Shown: positions 54,734-63,426 of the stretch, one piece after another
Numbering within the stretch: the first letter of the stretch is position 1
Layout of the letters: each line of letters begins with the position of its first letter
The notes under the pieces: model-generated
Told to the model about the DNA's origin: nothing
Seen by the model: the letters and a program-made list of their open reading frames with translations, nothing else
Database searches by the model: none
Assembly (NCBI RefSeq): GCF_009928485.1
Contig: NZ_JAABNP010000003.1
Span: forward strand, 62,001 to 126,000
Source: Clostridium sp. C2-6-12
Lineage (GTDB): Bacteria; Bacillota; Clostridia; Clostridiales; Clostridiaceae
Direction of reading: 5' to 3'
DNA: 64,000 bases
Translations under genes and position numbers: made by a program

Positions 54734-56440
54734 TTATACTGCAGCTAATTTATGAAGTCTGCTGTATTCACCTTCTCTTCTCATCAATTCTTCATGAGAT
54801 CCTTGTTCTATTATCCCCGTATTACCTAATACAATAATTTCATCTGCATTTTTAATTGTTGATAATCTATGAGCTACCACTATTGTTGTCCTTCCAACAC
54901 ATAGCTTTTCCAAAGATTCCTGTATTATACGTTCAGTTGCATTATCTAAAGCAGATGTTGCTTCGTCTAATATCAATATTGGCGGGTTTTTAAGAAAAAC
55001 TCTAGCAATAGATATACGCTGTTTTTGACCGCCTGATAATTTTACGCCTCTTTCACCAATATAAGTATCATAACCTTCAGGCAAAGTATTTATAAATTCA
55101 TGTATATTAGCCATTTTTGCTGCTCTAAGCAATTCTTCTTCTGTTGCATCTGCCTTTCCATATAAGATATTATCTCTTATGGTTCCAGTAAATAAAAATA
55201 CTTCTTGCTGTACTATTCCAATATTTTCTCTAAGCGAATCTAATTTCACATTATATATACTTTTATTATCAATTAAAATATCTCCGCTTTCTGGCTCATA
55301 AAATCTCGGAATAAGATTACAGAAGGTAGTTTTTCCTCCACCTGAAGCTCCAACTAAAGCTAACATTTTTCCTTTATTAATCTTTGCTGAAACATCTTTT
55401 AAGACTTCTTTTCCTTCGTAACTAAAGCTGACATTTTTAAATTCAATTTCACCTTCTACATTTTCTAGTTCAATTGCATCTTTTTTATCCTTTTCTCTAT
55501 CTTCATCCATGATTTCCATGTACCTTTGAAATCCAGTAATTCCATTTTGGAACTGTTCCATAAAGTTTATAAGCTTCTTTATTGGTTCTGTAAATAACTT
55601 TATAAACAACATATAAGCCATAAAATCACCTATAGTTATGTAACCTGTTAATGTAAATATGCCTCCGCCTATTAGCCCTACATAATTTAATATATCTATA
55701 CCAAAACTTGAACCTGAAGAATACTCAGCCATTACTTTATAGGCTTTTTCTCTAGCTTTTATAAATTTTTTATTGCCCTTTTCAAATTTTTCTTCTTCAG
55801 ATTTATGACTTACAAAAGCTTTTGATATTTTTATCCCTGAAATACTATTTTCAAGGCTTGCATTTACAGCTCCTGTTTCAACTTTAGTTTCAAGAAATGC
55901 TTTGTTCATCTTTTTTCTTTGAAAAAGAGTAAACCATACTATAAAAGGAATGAATGCAAATATTAATATTGTCAGAGGTACATTTATTGTACATAATAAT
56001 ATAAATGAACCTATAAGCATGACAATTGATATGAATAAATCTTCTGGCCCATGATGAGCAAGCTCAGATATATCCATTAAGTCATTAATAATTCTAGACA
56101 TTATGTCACCTGTCTTATTGTTATCAAAAAAGCTATTAGGCAATTTTTGAAGATGCCTAAAAATATGTCTTCTCATATCTCCCTGCATTCTTACACCTAC
56201 AACATGTCCCCAATACTGCATAAAGTATCCACAGCCAGCTTTAATGATAAAAATTATTAATAAAGCTGCTGCAAATACAAAAATCAATCTTAAATCTCTA
56301 TTAGGAATTGATTCATTAACAAGCTGTCTTGTCATCATAGGATATACCAAATCACATAATGATGCTATGAATGCTACAACTAAATCTAATGTAAATAATA
56401 ATTTATATGGTTTGTAAAAGGAAATAAATTTTTTAATCAC
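54734..56440 (-). CDS. ABC exporter, fused permease-ATPase (MsbA/multidrug type)
   Basis: The 568-residue half-transporter has six membrane helices in residues 1-310 (starting FISFYKPYKLLFTLDLVVAF, with FFDNNKTGDIMSRIINDL in the first cytoplasmic loop). The ATPase then shows Walker A GASGGGKTT, the signature LSGGQKQR, Walker B LILDEATSAL and an AHRLSTI switch. It should work as a homodimer exporting lipids or drugs. It stands alone, so its substrate is unknown. The start lies after an AAGGTGG-like site. Confidence 0.93.
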   Translation of the reverse strand: MIKKFISFYKPYKLLFTLDLVVAFIASLCDLVYPMMTRQLVNESIPNRDLRLIFVFAAALLIIFIIKAGCGYFMQYWGHVVGVRMQGDMRRHIFRHLQKLPNSFFDNNKTGDIMSRIINDLMDISELAHHGPEDLFISIVMLIGSFILLCTINVPLTILIFAFIPFIVWFTLFQRKKMNKAFLETKVETGAVNASLENSISGIKISKAFVSHKSEEEKFEKGNKKFIKAREKAYKVMAEYSSGSSFGIDILNYVGLIGGGIFTLTGYITIGDFMAYMLFIKLFTEPIKKLINFMEQFQNGITGFQRYMEIMDEDREKDKKDAIELENVEGEIEFKNVSFSYEGKEVLKDVSAKINKGKMLALVGASGGGKTTFCNLIPRFYEPESGDILIDNKSIYNVKLDSLRENIGIVQQEVFLFTGTIRDNILYGKADATEEELLRAAKMANIHEFINTLPEGYDTYIGERGVKLSGGQKQRISIARVFLKNPPILILDEATSALDNATERIIQESLEKLCVGRTTIVVAHRLSTIKNADEIIVLGNTGIIEQGSHEELMRREGEYSRLHKLAAV

Positions 56441-56590
56441 TTACCTTCCACCATCCTTTCTATTCTAATTTTATATATTTTAAATAGGGTTAACCAAAGT
56501 AATTCAAATATTTATGAATATTATTCAAAAAGCTTGTATATAATCAAATATAAACATAATTTTCCAATTGTAAGGTGGTGAACAATTATT

Positions 56591-56842
56591 ATGAAAAAAT
56601 TATTTTATGTCATTAATTTTAGTTTAGTGATATTTCTGCCTATACTTTCAATAAACATAATAATTAACAAGTCAGATCCAAACAAATTATTTCCATTGAT
56701 TTTTGCCTGCTTAGGCTTTTGTGATACTTTGCTTGGAATTAATTTATTAAATGCTCAGAAAAAATTTCTTAGCATTTCTAGTTTTATACTTGCAGGTTTC
56801 TTATTTATTTTAGTTGGAAGTAAAATTTTACTTTATAGTTAA
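56591..56842 (+). CDS. Small three-helix membrane protein
   Basis: I do not recognise this 83-residue protein. It has three hydrophobic segments (about 6-24, 33-48 and 57-80) joined by short loops with Asn/Lys residues. GGTGGTGAACAATTATT precedes the ATG. Its stop abuts the end of the SsuB-like gene on the other strand. Many clostridia carry such small membrane proteins of unknown role. The hydrophobic pattern and ribosome site support it as real. Confidence 0.55.
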   Translation: MKKLFYVINFSLVIFLPILSINIIINKSDPNKLFPLIFACLGFCDTLLGINLLNAQKKFLSISSFILAGFLFILVGSKILLYS

Positions 56843-57511
56843 TTATATTTGACTTAAAATTTCATTTTTACATTTATCTAAATTTTTATTAAATACACCT
56901 TTAATTTCAACTGGTTTATTACTGAATACAATTATATTTCCTTGGAAATATATCGCCTCATCTAAATCATGTGTAACTAAGATAACCATTCTCTTTTCTT
57001 TACTTAATAAAGCTTTAAATTCATCTATTATTGTGTATTTCAATTTGTAGTCTAAGGATTTAAAAGGCTCATCCATCAATATTACCTTTGATGGCTTTCC
57101 AAAGGCTCTTGCTATATTTACTCTTTGCTTCATTCCACCACTTAAAGATTTTGGATATTTATCTTTAATATCATTAATTCCAACTAATTTTAAAAGTTCA
57201 TTAATCTTTTCGTCTATAACAGAATTATCATAATATTTTTTTAATGCAAGTTCTAGATTTTCCTTAACTGTAAGCCATTCTATTAACCTGTCTTCTTGGA
57301 ATATGTAACTTATATCTTTAAGTGAAACTCCTTGAATATCTCCACCCTGAATTTCTATTAATCCTGCTACGATATTTAAAAAAGTACTTTTTCCACAACC
57401 AGACTTTCCTATTATGCAATTCACTTTATCATCATATAAATCTAAATTAAAATTTTTAAATATGTCTTCATCTCCATAAGCTTTATTTAAATTTTTAACA
57501 CTTATATTCAT
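56843..57511 (-). CDS. NitT/SsuB-type ABC transporter ATP-binding protein
   Basis: The 222-residue ATPase has Walker A GKSGCGKST (about 34-42), the Q-loop YIFQED, the signature LSGGMKQRVNIARA and Walker B VILMDEPFKSLD. These are the pattern of the nitrate/sulfonate/taurine subfamily. It overlaps the permease stop by four bases (ATGA), so it is coupled. It is a little shorter than SsuB (about 255). The substrate is unassigned. Confidence 0.92.
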   Translation of the reverse strand: MNISVKNLNKAYGDEDIFKNFNLDLYDDKVNCIIGKSGCGKSTFLNIVAGLIEIQGGDIQGVSLKDISYIFQEDRLIEWLTVKENLELALKKYYDNSVIDEKINELLKLVGINDIKDKYPKSLSGGMKQRVNIARAFGKPSKVILMDEPFKSLDYKLKYTIIDEFKALLSKEKRMVILVTHDLDEAIYFQGNIIVFSNKPVEIKGVFNKNLDKCKNEILSQI

Positions 57512-58263
57512 TTATTCCACCTATATATTTTTTTATTTAATAACTTATTTATTACTTCTAAAATTATCGATATAAATAATATAATAACAATCCATGCAAA
57601 TATTCCCGACACATTAAAATTCACTTTTTCTAATTGTATTTGAGAACCAATTCCAAACTTAGGCTGCCCATATACTTCTCCCGTGATTACAACCTTAAAA
57701 GCAAGGGAAAAAGTAGAAACAAAAATGCTCATAAAATAAAATTTCATAACTGGAATATATATTTTCTTAATTTTATCTCCTAGACTTACTTCATATATTT
57801 TAGTCATATCAATTAATTTTTTATCTATCTGCATAAGACTATTTCTTACACCTTCATATAGAACTGGAAATATTATTGCAAAGCCAACTGCAAAAGGTGT
57901 TATATCCTTATCAAACCATACTAATAAAAGAACAACTAGTACCATAGTCGGAACCGTCTTAGCAAAAGAATTTAAAGGCTGCATTAAATATCTGAAAAAG
58001 GGATACACAGCTCCGAGTATCCCTAAAATCATAGAAAAAGTTAAAGCTAAAACATAGCTAATTATAGTTCTATAAAAACTACTAAAAATAGCCTTCCAAA
58101 AATTTTGTTCCATGTATATACTCTTAAAAGCTTCACCCACCTGTTGAAGCTTTGGAATATATATATCATTATTTGTTATTATAGCAACTACCTGCCATAA
58201 TATTATGAAAAATAAACATGATATTAAAGTATAGCTTTTACTTTTCCATGAATATTTCATCAT
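57508..58263 (-). CDS. NitT/SsuC-type ABC transporter permease
   Basis: The 251-residue protein has six helices. The family pattern is IILWQVVAIITNNDIYIPKL near the N-terminus, a LNSFAKTVPTMVLVVLLLVWF segment and the EAA loop with YEVSLGDKIKKIYIPVMKF. It overlaps the 3' end of the binding-protein gene by 26 bases and the ATPase start by four. The operon order is binding protein, permease, ATPase. Confidence 0.92.
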   Translation of the reverse strand: MMKYSWKSKSYTLISCLFFIILWQVVAIITNNDIYIPKLQQVGEAFKSIYMEQNFWKAIFSSFYRTIISYVLALTFSMILGILGAVYPFFRYLMQPLNSFAKTVPTMVLVVLLLVWFDKDITPFAVGFAIIFPVLYEGVRNSLMQIDKKLIDMTKIYEVSLGDKIKKIYIPVMKFYFMSIFVSTFSLAFKVVITGEVYGQPKFGIGSQIQLEKVNFNVSGIFAWIVIILFISIILEVINKLLNKKIYRWNK

Positions 58264-59239
58264 TTGGTATGCTTCCCCCTATTGTCTTTGGATCAAATTG
58301 ATTTAATTTTTCAAAATAAGTTTTATATTCTTTAGACGAATCTTTAATATCTACATATTTAATATTTGATTTATCCAAAGCTTTTACTATTATTGGTTTC
58401 TTAGCTGAAATACCTATTTCTTCGCAATAGGTACCTAAAGTTTCTTTATCTGTATATGCCCATTCAATCCCAGCTTTTACTTTGTCTAAGAAAGCTTTTA
58501 CAAATTCTTTATTGTTTTCATATAAATCCTTTTTAACTATGATAGTCGATTGAGGATATCCGAACTTGGAATTATTTATCTTTTTCCATTCTTCATTTAA
58601 ATCTAACATTATCTTAAATTTATCATTTTTCATTTGCACAGTAGATAATGCTGGCTCTGGTATTACTGCATATTGAGTTTTCCCAGATAAAATTATAGGT
58701 GCAAGTTCATTTACTCCATCTACATAACTAAAATTAATATCTTTATCTACATCAATCCCTTTATCCTTAAGAATTGTTCTTGTAATTATATCAGGCGTTA
58801 ATCCCTTACCTATGTTATATACTTCTTTTCCTTTTAAGTTATCAATAGTTTGATTTTCATTAGTTGATCCTATATAAAAAGACCCAAATCCTACAGTTCC
58901 TGCTATCTTATATTGTTTGTTCTTATTAAATGCAATTGCTGCTAAGTTTGAAGGCACTACTGCTATGTCAGGTTCTCCCTTCATAACACTTGTGCTTAAG
59001 CTTTCAGAATTTTTCTCAACAGTATAATTAACGTTATATCCAGCTTTAATTTCAGGCTTTTCTTTTATAAGCTTTGCCACTGCAATTGATGGAAGTCCAT
59101 CTGGAGCTACAAAATTAATTTCTTTAACTTCTATAGTTTCCTTCTTTGTTTCATTTTGAGCTACATTATTATTTCCACATCCTATAAATGTTAACATAGA
59201 TAATATCATAGCCAAAAATAATGATACTTTCTTTTTCAT
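58238..59239 (-). CDS. NMT1/SsuA-type substrate-binding lipoprotein
   Basis: The 333-residue lipoprotein has a signal peptide with lipobox FIGC (Cys21). The NMT1-like fold shows INFVAPDGLPSIAVAKL, PDIAVVPSNLAAIAFN, LKGKEVYNIGKGLTPD and QYAVIPEPALSTVQM. Relatives bind aliphatic sulfonates, taurine, nitrate or thiamine precursors, and the sequence does not decide among them. AAGGGGG lies upstream of the ATG, next to the hairpin at 59264-59285. Confidence 0.9.
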   Translation of the reverse strand: MKKKVSLFLAMILSMLTFIGCGNNNVAQNETKKETIEVKEINFVAPDGLPSIAVAKLIKEKPEIKAGYNVNYTVEKNSESLSTSVMKGEPDIAVVPSNLAAIAFNKNKQYKIAGTVGFGSFYIGSTNENQTIDNLKGKEVYNIGKGLTPDIITRTILKDKGIDVDKDINFSYVDGVNELAPIILSGKTQYAVIPEPALSTVQMKNDKFKIMLDLNEEWKKINNSKFGYPQSTIIVKKDLYENNKEFVKAFLDKVKAGIEWAYTDKETLGTYCEEIGISAKKPIIVKALDKSNIKYVDIKDSSKEYKTYFEKLNQFDPKTIGGSIPNDEIFMEK

Positions 59240-59263
59240 TTTTTTATTCCCCCTTTAAGTTAG

Positions 59264-59285
59264 CTAACGACCTAAAGAGTTAGCT
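59264..59285 (-). promoter_or_regulatory. Small hairpin in the NMT1 operon leader
   Basis: On the minus strand GCTAAC pairs with GTTAGC around a 10-base loop. The second arm is followed directly by TAACTTAAAGGGGG, which holds the ribosome site. The second arm is itself part of the palindrome GTTAGCTAAC. It could be an operator or a translation-control hairpin. Confidence 0.45.
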
Positions 59286-59393
59286 TCCTTTAAAAATACC
59301 TTAATAATACTATTAATTAATATTCACTCTTAATTATAATATCATATTAAAATAAAAATACCAAATTTAACTCAATCCTTTTTAAAACAAAGC

Positions 59394-59434
59394 AAAAAAC
59401 ACTGATATAATTTTTTAAATCACCAGTGTTTTTT
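59394..59434 (-). terminator. Terminator of the YaaR/zinc-ribbon pair
   Basis: Arms AAAAAACACTG and CAGTGTTTTTT have a loop of about 19 bases, with a U-run on the minus strand. Confidence 0.85.
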
Positions 59435-59453
59435 ACAAACAAATTTATTTTAC

Positions 59454-59852
59454 TCAAATTTCTTTTCCACAATATGGGCAATACTTAAAATCACGCTTGA
59501 CTTGCTCACCACAACTTGAACATCTTTTCATATCATAACTATTGTTATTAAAATTAATATTATTATCAGAATACACCTCTTGTAAATCCCAATAAGTAAT
59601 ATTAATATCCTCTCCACTTTCGATTGCTTTTCCTTTTTCCTTGGTGATACTATATAAGCATTTACATCTATTACATACTACATAATATTTTTCATTCCAC
59701 TTAAAAAGAGGAATAAAAAAGAAATGAAAAAAATCGAAATTTTTAATTAATTTACCTTGAATTGTATTATTACATTTTTTACAATTCAAATTATTCAATT
59801 CTCTAATTTCTTTATCCTTATTTTCTATACCAAATATACCTATAAAAAACAT
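59454..59852 (-). CDS. Zinc-ribbon protein
   Basis: The 132-residue protein has one pair NCKKCNN and a second VCNRCKC forming a first ribbon (Cys24/27 and Cys60/63 region). A linker with a hydrophobic FDFFHFFFIPLF segment lies between them. A C-terminal zinc ribbon RCSSCGEQVKRDF and KYCPYCGKEI follows. Such double-ribbon proteins are often membrane-attached adaptors. The start, MFFIGIFG, is hydrophobic. It is the second gene after the YaaR gene, 17 bases away. The function is unknown. Confidence 0.7.
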   Translation of the reverse strand: MFFIGIFGIENKDKEIRELNNLNCKKCNNTIQGKLIKNFDFFHFFFIPLFKWNEKYYVVCNRCKCLYSITKEKGKAIESGEDINITYWDLQEVYSDNNINFNNNSYDMKRCSSCGEQVKRDFKYCPYCGKEI

Positions 59853-59869
59853 ATATCTTTAACCTCATA

Positions 59870-60289
59870 TTATCTGTATATATCGACAATCATTCCTTGT
59901 ATTTCATCTATAGTTGCTGCAATATTTATATTATCCTTTTCATCGGTCAACAATGCTTGTGTCAATTCTTCTAACTTAAGATCAACTGTATCAACTGTTA
60001 TGAAATATTGAGTTTGCCAAAAGCTTATATCTTTTTTTGTTTCATACATAAACTTCAATATTGATTCTAAATATTCTTTTATCATCTTTTTATACATTAT
60101 TACATCAACATAGGTCTTTGTGGTTATAAGCCTTGTTCCTCTTTTTTTAATATCCTCTATCATTTTATTAAGCTGTTCTTCAGATTGCTTATGTCTTTCT
60201 CTGCTAAAACTTTGAGAAAAGTCCTTTTTTTCAGAAACAACTTTTCTCTCAGCCGATACTGTTCCCCTTCTAACTCTTCCTATTTCCAT
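59870..60289 (-). CDS. YaaR-family protein (DUF327)
   Basis: The 139-residue, mostly helical protein matches the YaaR pattern. It has IGRVRRGTVSAERKV-type basic start, a FSRERHKQSEEQLNKMIEDI helix, the KRGTRLITTKTYVDVIMYKKMIKEYLE core, and a C-terminal TVDTVDLKLEELTQALL segment. Members are widespread in Firmicutes and their role is unclear. It heads a two-gene unit with the zinc-ribbon protein. The start has an AGGATTG site. Confidence 0.82.
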   Translation of the reverse strand: MEIGRVRRGTVSAERKVVSEKKDFSQSFSRERHKQSEEQLNKMIEDIKKRGTRLITTKTYVDVIMYKKMIKEYLESILKFMYETKKDISFWQTQYFITVDTVDLKLEELTQALLTDEKDNINIAATIDEIQGMIVDIYR

Positions 60290-60330
60290 ATATAATCAAT
60301 CCTTTCTTACCTTAAGAAAACACTTTAACC

Positions 60331-60356
60331 GTTAACAGTTAAATGATAACAATTAA
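60331..60356. repeat. GTTAAC-type repeat
   Basis: It reads gttaacagttaaatgataac and resembles the elements at 1067-1098 and 9055-9084. It lies upstream of the YaaR gene in the 60290-60608 gap. That gap also holds a TTGACA...TGTCAA inverted pair at about 60513-60536 but no clear gene. Confidence 0.5.
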
Positions 60357-60608
60357 GAGTTTATGGTAAAAGCCAATAATATCTTTACAATATACTACTT
60401 CTAAATTAATTATATCAAAGTTCTGCTTTCTTCTCTACTTATATTTTTATTAAACCTTTTCATTGGCTTGTTATAACATTTCCCTATTTTATTTCTTCTT
60501 TTTTATGAATATTGACAAAGTTTTATTATATTGTCAAATCGTAGTTGAAACAAAGAAATATCTATACTAAAATCTATCTTATAAAAGGGATTTAGGAGGG
60601 AAAAAAAT

Positions 60609-60911
60609 ATGATAATAAAATGTATAGATAATAATCTTTGTTCAACATTAACTTTAAATAAGGAATATATAGTTATAGAAGAAGCAGCTGAATATTATGT
60701 AATTCTTGATGACAAGAATGAAGAAACAACTTGCAGAAAATCAAGATTTGAAATTGTTGAAGATGGTGGCTTAACTAAAAAAGCTAAAGCTACAATTACA
60801 GAATTAAATTATCAATTAGAAAATGACTGTAAGGATGTTAAACAATTTACAATTAGAAAAAATTCTAAAGGTGAAATTAAAGAAATATCTGTTAAATTCA
60901 AATATAACTAG
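60609..60911 (+). CDS. Small conserved-looking hypothetical protein
   Basis: I do not recognise the family. The 100-residue protein begins with an SH3-like strand pattern (IIKCIDNNLCSTLTLNKEYIV, YYVILDDKNEETTCRKSRFEIVE) seen in small phage and housekeeping proteins. A charged segment and ISVKFKYN follow. GGAGGG lies eight to nine bases before the ATG and a clean terminator follows, so it is probably expressed. No membrane or signal segment is present. Confidence 0.7.
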   Translation: MIIKCIDNNLCSTLTLNKEYIVIEEAAEYYVILDDKNEETTCRKSRFEIVEDGGLTKKAKATITELNYQLENDCKDVKQFTIRKNSKGEIKEISVKFKYN

Positions 60912-60923
60912 AATAACTTAAAT

Positions 60924-60961
60924 GAATGATGAAGGTGCCACTTTCATCATTCATTTTTTTA
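60924..60961 (+). terminator. Terminator after the small hypothetical gene
   Basis: Arms GAATGATGAAg and cTTTCATCATTC have a short loop and seven Us. Confidence 0.9.
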
Positions 60962-62809
60962 TTAATTGTCAATTATATTAACCTTATATTCCTCAAGCCA
61001 TATATTCATTTGAATCAAATACGCAATCAACTGTGGTCCTGTCATCAATTGTCCATACCATGGAGTTTTATAGGATTCGCCCTTACTTTCTATAATTTCT
61101 CTAACTGCCTTTCCATCAATAATTTCATGAATTGGCGAGGATTTATCATCTAATATCTTCATCATAGTACTGCATACTATGTCTGTATACACTGGGTTAT
61201 GTGTCTTTGGATAAGGACTCTTTTTTCTATATATAATTTCTTTAGGAAGTATTCCTTCAAGTGCCACCCTCAGCAATCCTTTTTCCCTGCCTTTATATAA
61301 TTTTATATCTGCTGGCATATTAAAAGCATATTCAACAAGTCTAATATCTGCAAAAGGTACTCTCACCTCTAAACTATTATACATACTTGTCCTATCCTTC
61401 CTGTTAAGGAGGTTTACCATGAACCATTTTAAGTTCAAATAAGATATTTCCTTCATTCTATAATCTCTTTTACTTTCATTCTCTAAATGTGGTACTTTCC
61501 TTAAAGATTTCTCATATTGAGCTTTTACCATTTCCTCAATTGGCATATCCTTCAGCTTATCATTAACTATAATCTTTCTGCTATTAACAAATCTTGCCCA
61601 TGGGAAAGTATCCAAATAAAACATCTCGTCTCTTGTAAACCAAGGATATCCTCCAAAGATTTCATCAGCACATTCTCCTGAAAGTCCAACTACAAAATCT
61701 TTGCGAATTTCTTTGCAAAATAGAAGTAATGATGAATCAATATCAGCCATTCCTGGCAAATCACGTGCAATTACTGCTTCTTTTAAAGCTGCTGCTAAAC
61801 TTGGATGATCTAAAACCACTTTCTTATGATTACTTTTAATGAATTTTGACATCATTTCAGCAAAATACTCATCAGAAGTAGGTTGAAATAATGATGCTTG
61901 AAAATATTTTTCATTATCTTCATATTCAATAGAATATGTGGTAAGCTTCTTTCCCTTATTTTTAAAATTTTCGGCAGCAATAGCTGAAATAGCTGAAGAA
62001 TCAAGACCTCCTGATAAAAATGTGCATAGTGGTACATCTCCTACTAACTGTCTGTTTATGGCATCTATTAGCAGTTCTCTTGTATGAACTATTGCTTCTT
62101 TTGCTGTATCCTTAAATTCTGTTGCCTTTACTGTCCAATATTCCCATTTCTTTATTGTATTATCTCTAGAAATTAAAAGACAATTTCCTGGTGCAATTTC
62201 TTTTATATCTTTAAAAATTGCACTTCCTGGGGATACAGCTGGTCCAAGACCAAATAATTCTGTTAATCCTTCTCTATTAACTTCTCTTTTAATTTTAGGG
62301 TTAGCAAAAATAGTTTTTATTTCAGAGCCAAAAACAAGAGTATCATTCATTATAGTATAAAATAAAGGTTTAACGCCCATTTGATCTCTAACCAAAAATA
62401 CTTCCTTTTCATGTTCATCATATACTGCAAATGCAAAAATTCCTATTAATTTATTAACACATTCTTTTCCCCAGCAAATATATGCTGTAAGTAGTACTTC
62501 TGTATCTGAATAGGATTCAAAAGTAAATCCTTCTTTTATTAATTCTTTTCTTAAATCTTCTGTATTATAAAGTTCTCCATTATAAACCAAAGTGTATTTT
62601 TTTCCTTCGATTATTTTAGTCATTGGTTGTATTCCACCTTTAGGATCAACAACAATAAGTCTTCTATGACCTAATAAAACGTTAGGTGAAATATAACACC
62701 CTTTAGCATCTGGACCTCTTCTCTCCAAAGTCTTAATCATTTTTTCCAATATATCTTTTTCTTTTACTATATTTTCTTTAAAATTCACCAAACCTGCAAT
62801 ACCACACAT
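60962..62809 (-). CDS. asnB: Glutamine-hydrolysing asparagine synthase
   Basis: The enzyme makes asparagine from aspartate, ATP and glutamine. The 615-residue protein has Cys2 (MCGIAGLVNF) as the glutaminase nucleophile, GHRRLIVVDPKGG, YNGELYNTEDLR and the synthetase P-loop FLSGGLDSS. It also has GLSGECADEIFGGYPW and EVRVPFADIRL. AAGGTGG precedes the ATG. No T-box leader was found. A degenerate tandem repeat lies upstream. Length matches the family. Confidence 0.96.
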   Translation of the reverse strand: MCGIAGLVNFKENIVKEKDILEKMIKTLERRGPDAKGCYISPNVLLGHRRLIVVDPKGGIQPMTKIIEGKKYTLVYNGELYNTEDLRKELIKEGFTFESYSDTEVLLTAYICWGKECVNKLIGIFAFAVYDEHEKEVFLVRDQMGVKPLFYTIMNDTLVFGSEIKTIFANPKIKREVNREGLTELFGLGPAVSPGSAIFKDIKEIAPGNCLLISRDNTIKKWEYWTVKATEFKDTAKEAIVHTRELLIDAINRQLVGDVPLCTFLSGGLDSSAISAIAAENFKNKGKKLTTYSIEYEDNEKYFQASLFQPTSDEYFAEMMSKFIKSNHKKVVLDHPSLAAALKEAVIARDLPGMADIDSSLLLFCKEIRKDFVVGLSGECADEIFGGYPWFTRDEMFYLDTFPWARFVNSRKIIVNDKLKDMPIEEMVKAQYEKSLRKVPHLENESKRDYRMKEISYLNLKWFMVNLLNRKDRTSMYNSLEVRVPFADIRLVEYAFNMPADIKLYKGREKGLLRVALEGILPKEIIYRKKSPYPKTHNPVYTDIVCSTMMKILDDKSSPIHEIIDGKAVREIIESKGESYKTPWYGQLMTGPQLIAYLIQMNIWLEEYKVNIIDN

Positions 62810-62900
62810 TTTTCCACCTTCTTATAGTATTTAAGCATATAAAAAACATAAATTCATTATAACTTTCATCTTTCTAATATGCCTTTAATATTAAAATATG

Positions 62901-63110
62901 CACATAAAAAAAAAGTGCGACAGCACAATCAAGATCTTTTCACATAAAAAAAGTGCGACAGAACAATTAAGATCTATTTCACATAAAAAAAGTGCGATAA
63001 TACAATCAAGATCTTGTCACTTTTTAAAAACTGCCATAGTGCAACTAAAATCTTTTCACCTCTAGGAAAAGTGAGACATAACAACCAATATCTTTTTCAT
63101 CTATAAAAAA
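62901..63110. repeat. Degenerate 39-bp tandem repeat upstream of asnB
   Basis: Units start at 62901, 62941, 62980, 63018 and 63057, with a weak sixth at 63098. The core is cacataaaaaaa-gtgcgacagcac-aatcaagatcttt. The first three copies are nearly identical and the later ones decay. On the minus strand each unit ends GCAC followed by seven or more Ts, like a tiny terminator. The flanking sequence to 63426 holds no gene I can support. Confidence 0.85.
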
Positions 63111-63426
63111 TACGCACCTAAAAAATGAGCAGCTATGCACTTCTGAAGAGCGTAGCTATGCCACAATTCGGAACTTCTCTGCAATACGAAACTTATTATG
63201 CACAGTTAATATCTTTACGCCAGCAAAATGTAAAACTATTATTTTTTATTCACCTTCATACTAATGGTTTAACTCATGAATTTCTATTCAATTTAATTTT
63301 AAAAGTATTTAAAGTCAACCTAAATACATATATAGGCATAATATTAATATTAAAAATGAATACATTATTAATATCTATCACATACTACTCATATGATATT
63401 AAACTATAGAAAGAAGGTTGCATAAT

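Noticed and set aside
62901..63110. CRISPR array
   Set aside because: The copies follow one another with no unique spacers, the unit decays progressively, and no cas genes are near.
62810..63120. T-box leader for asnB
   Set aside because: No AGGGTGG-type antiterminator core or specifier-loop layout is visible on the minus strand.
63125..63409. 94-codon open frame on the + strand
   Set aside because: It has no ribosome binding site, its composition looks like translated AT-rich intergenic DNA, and it starts in the degenerate repeat.
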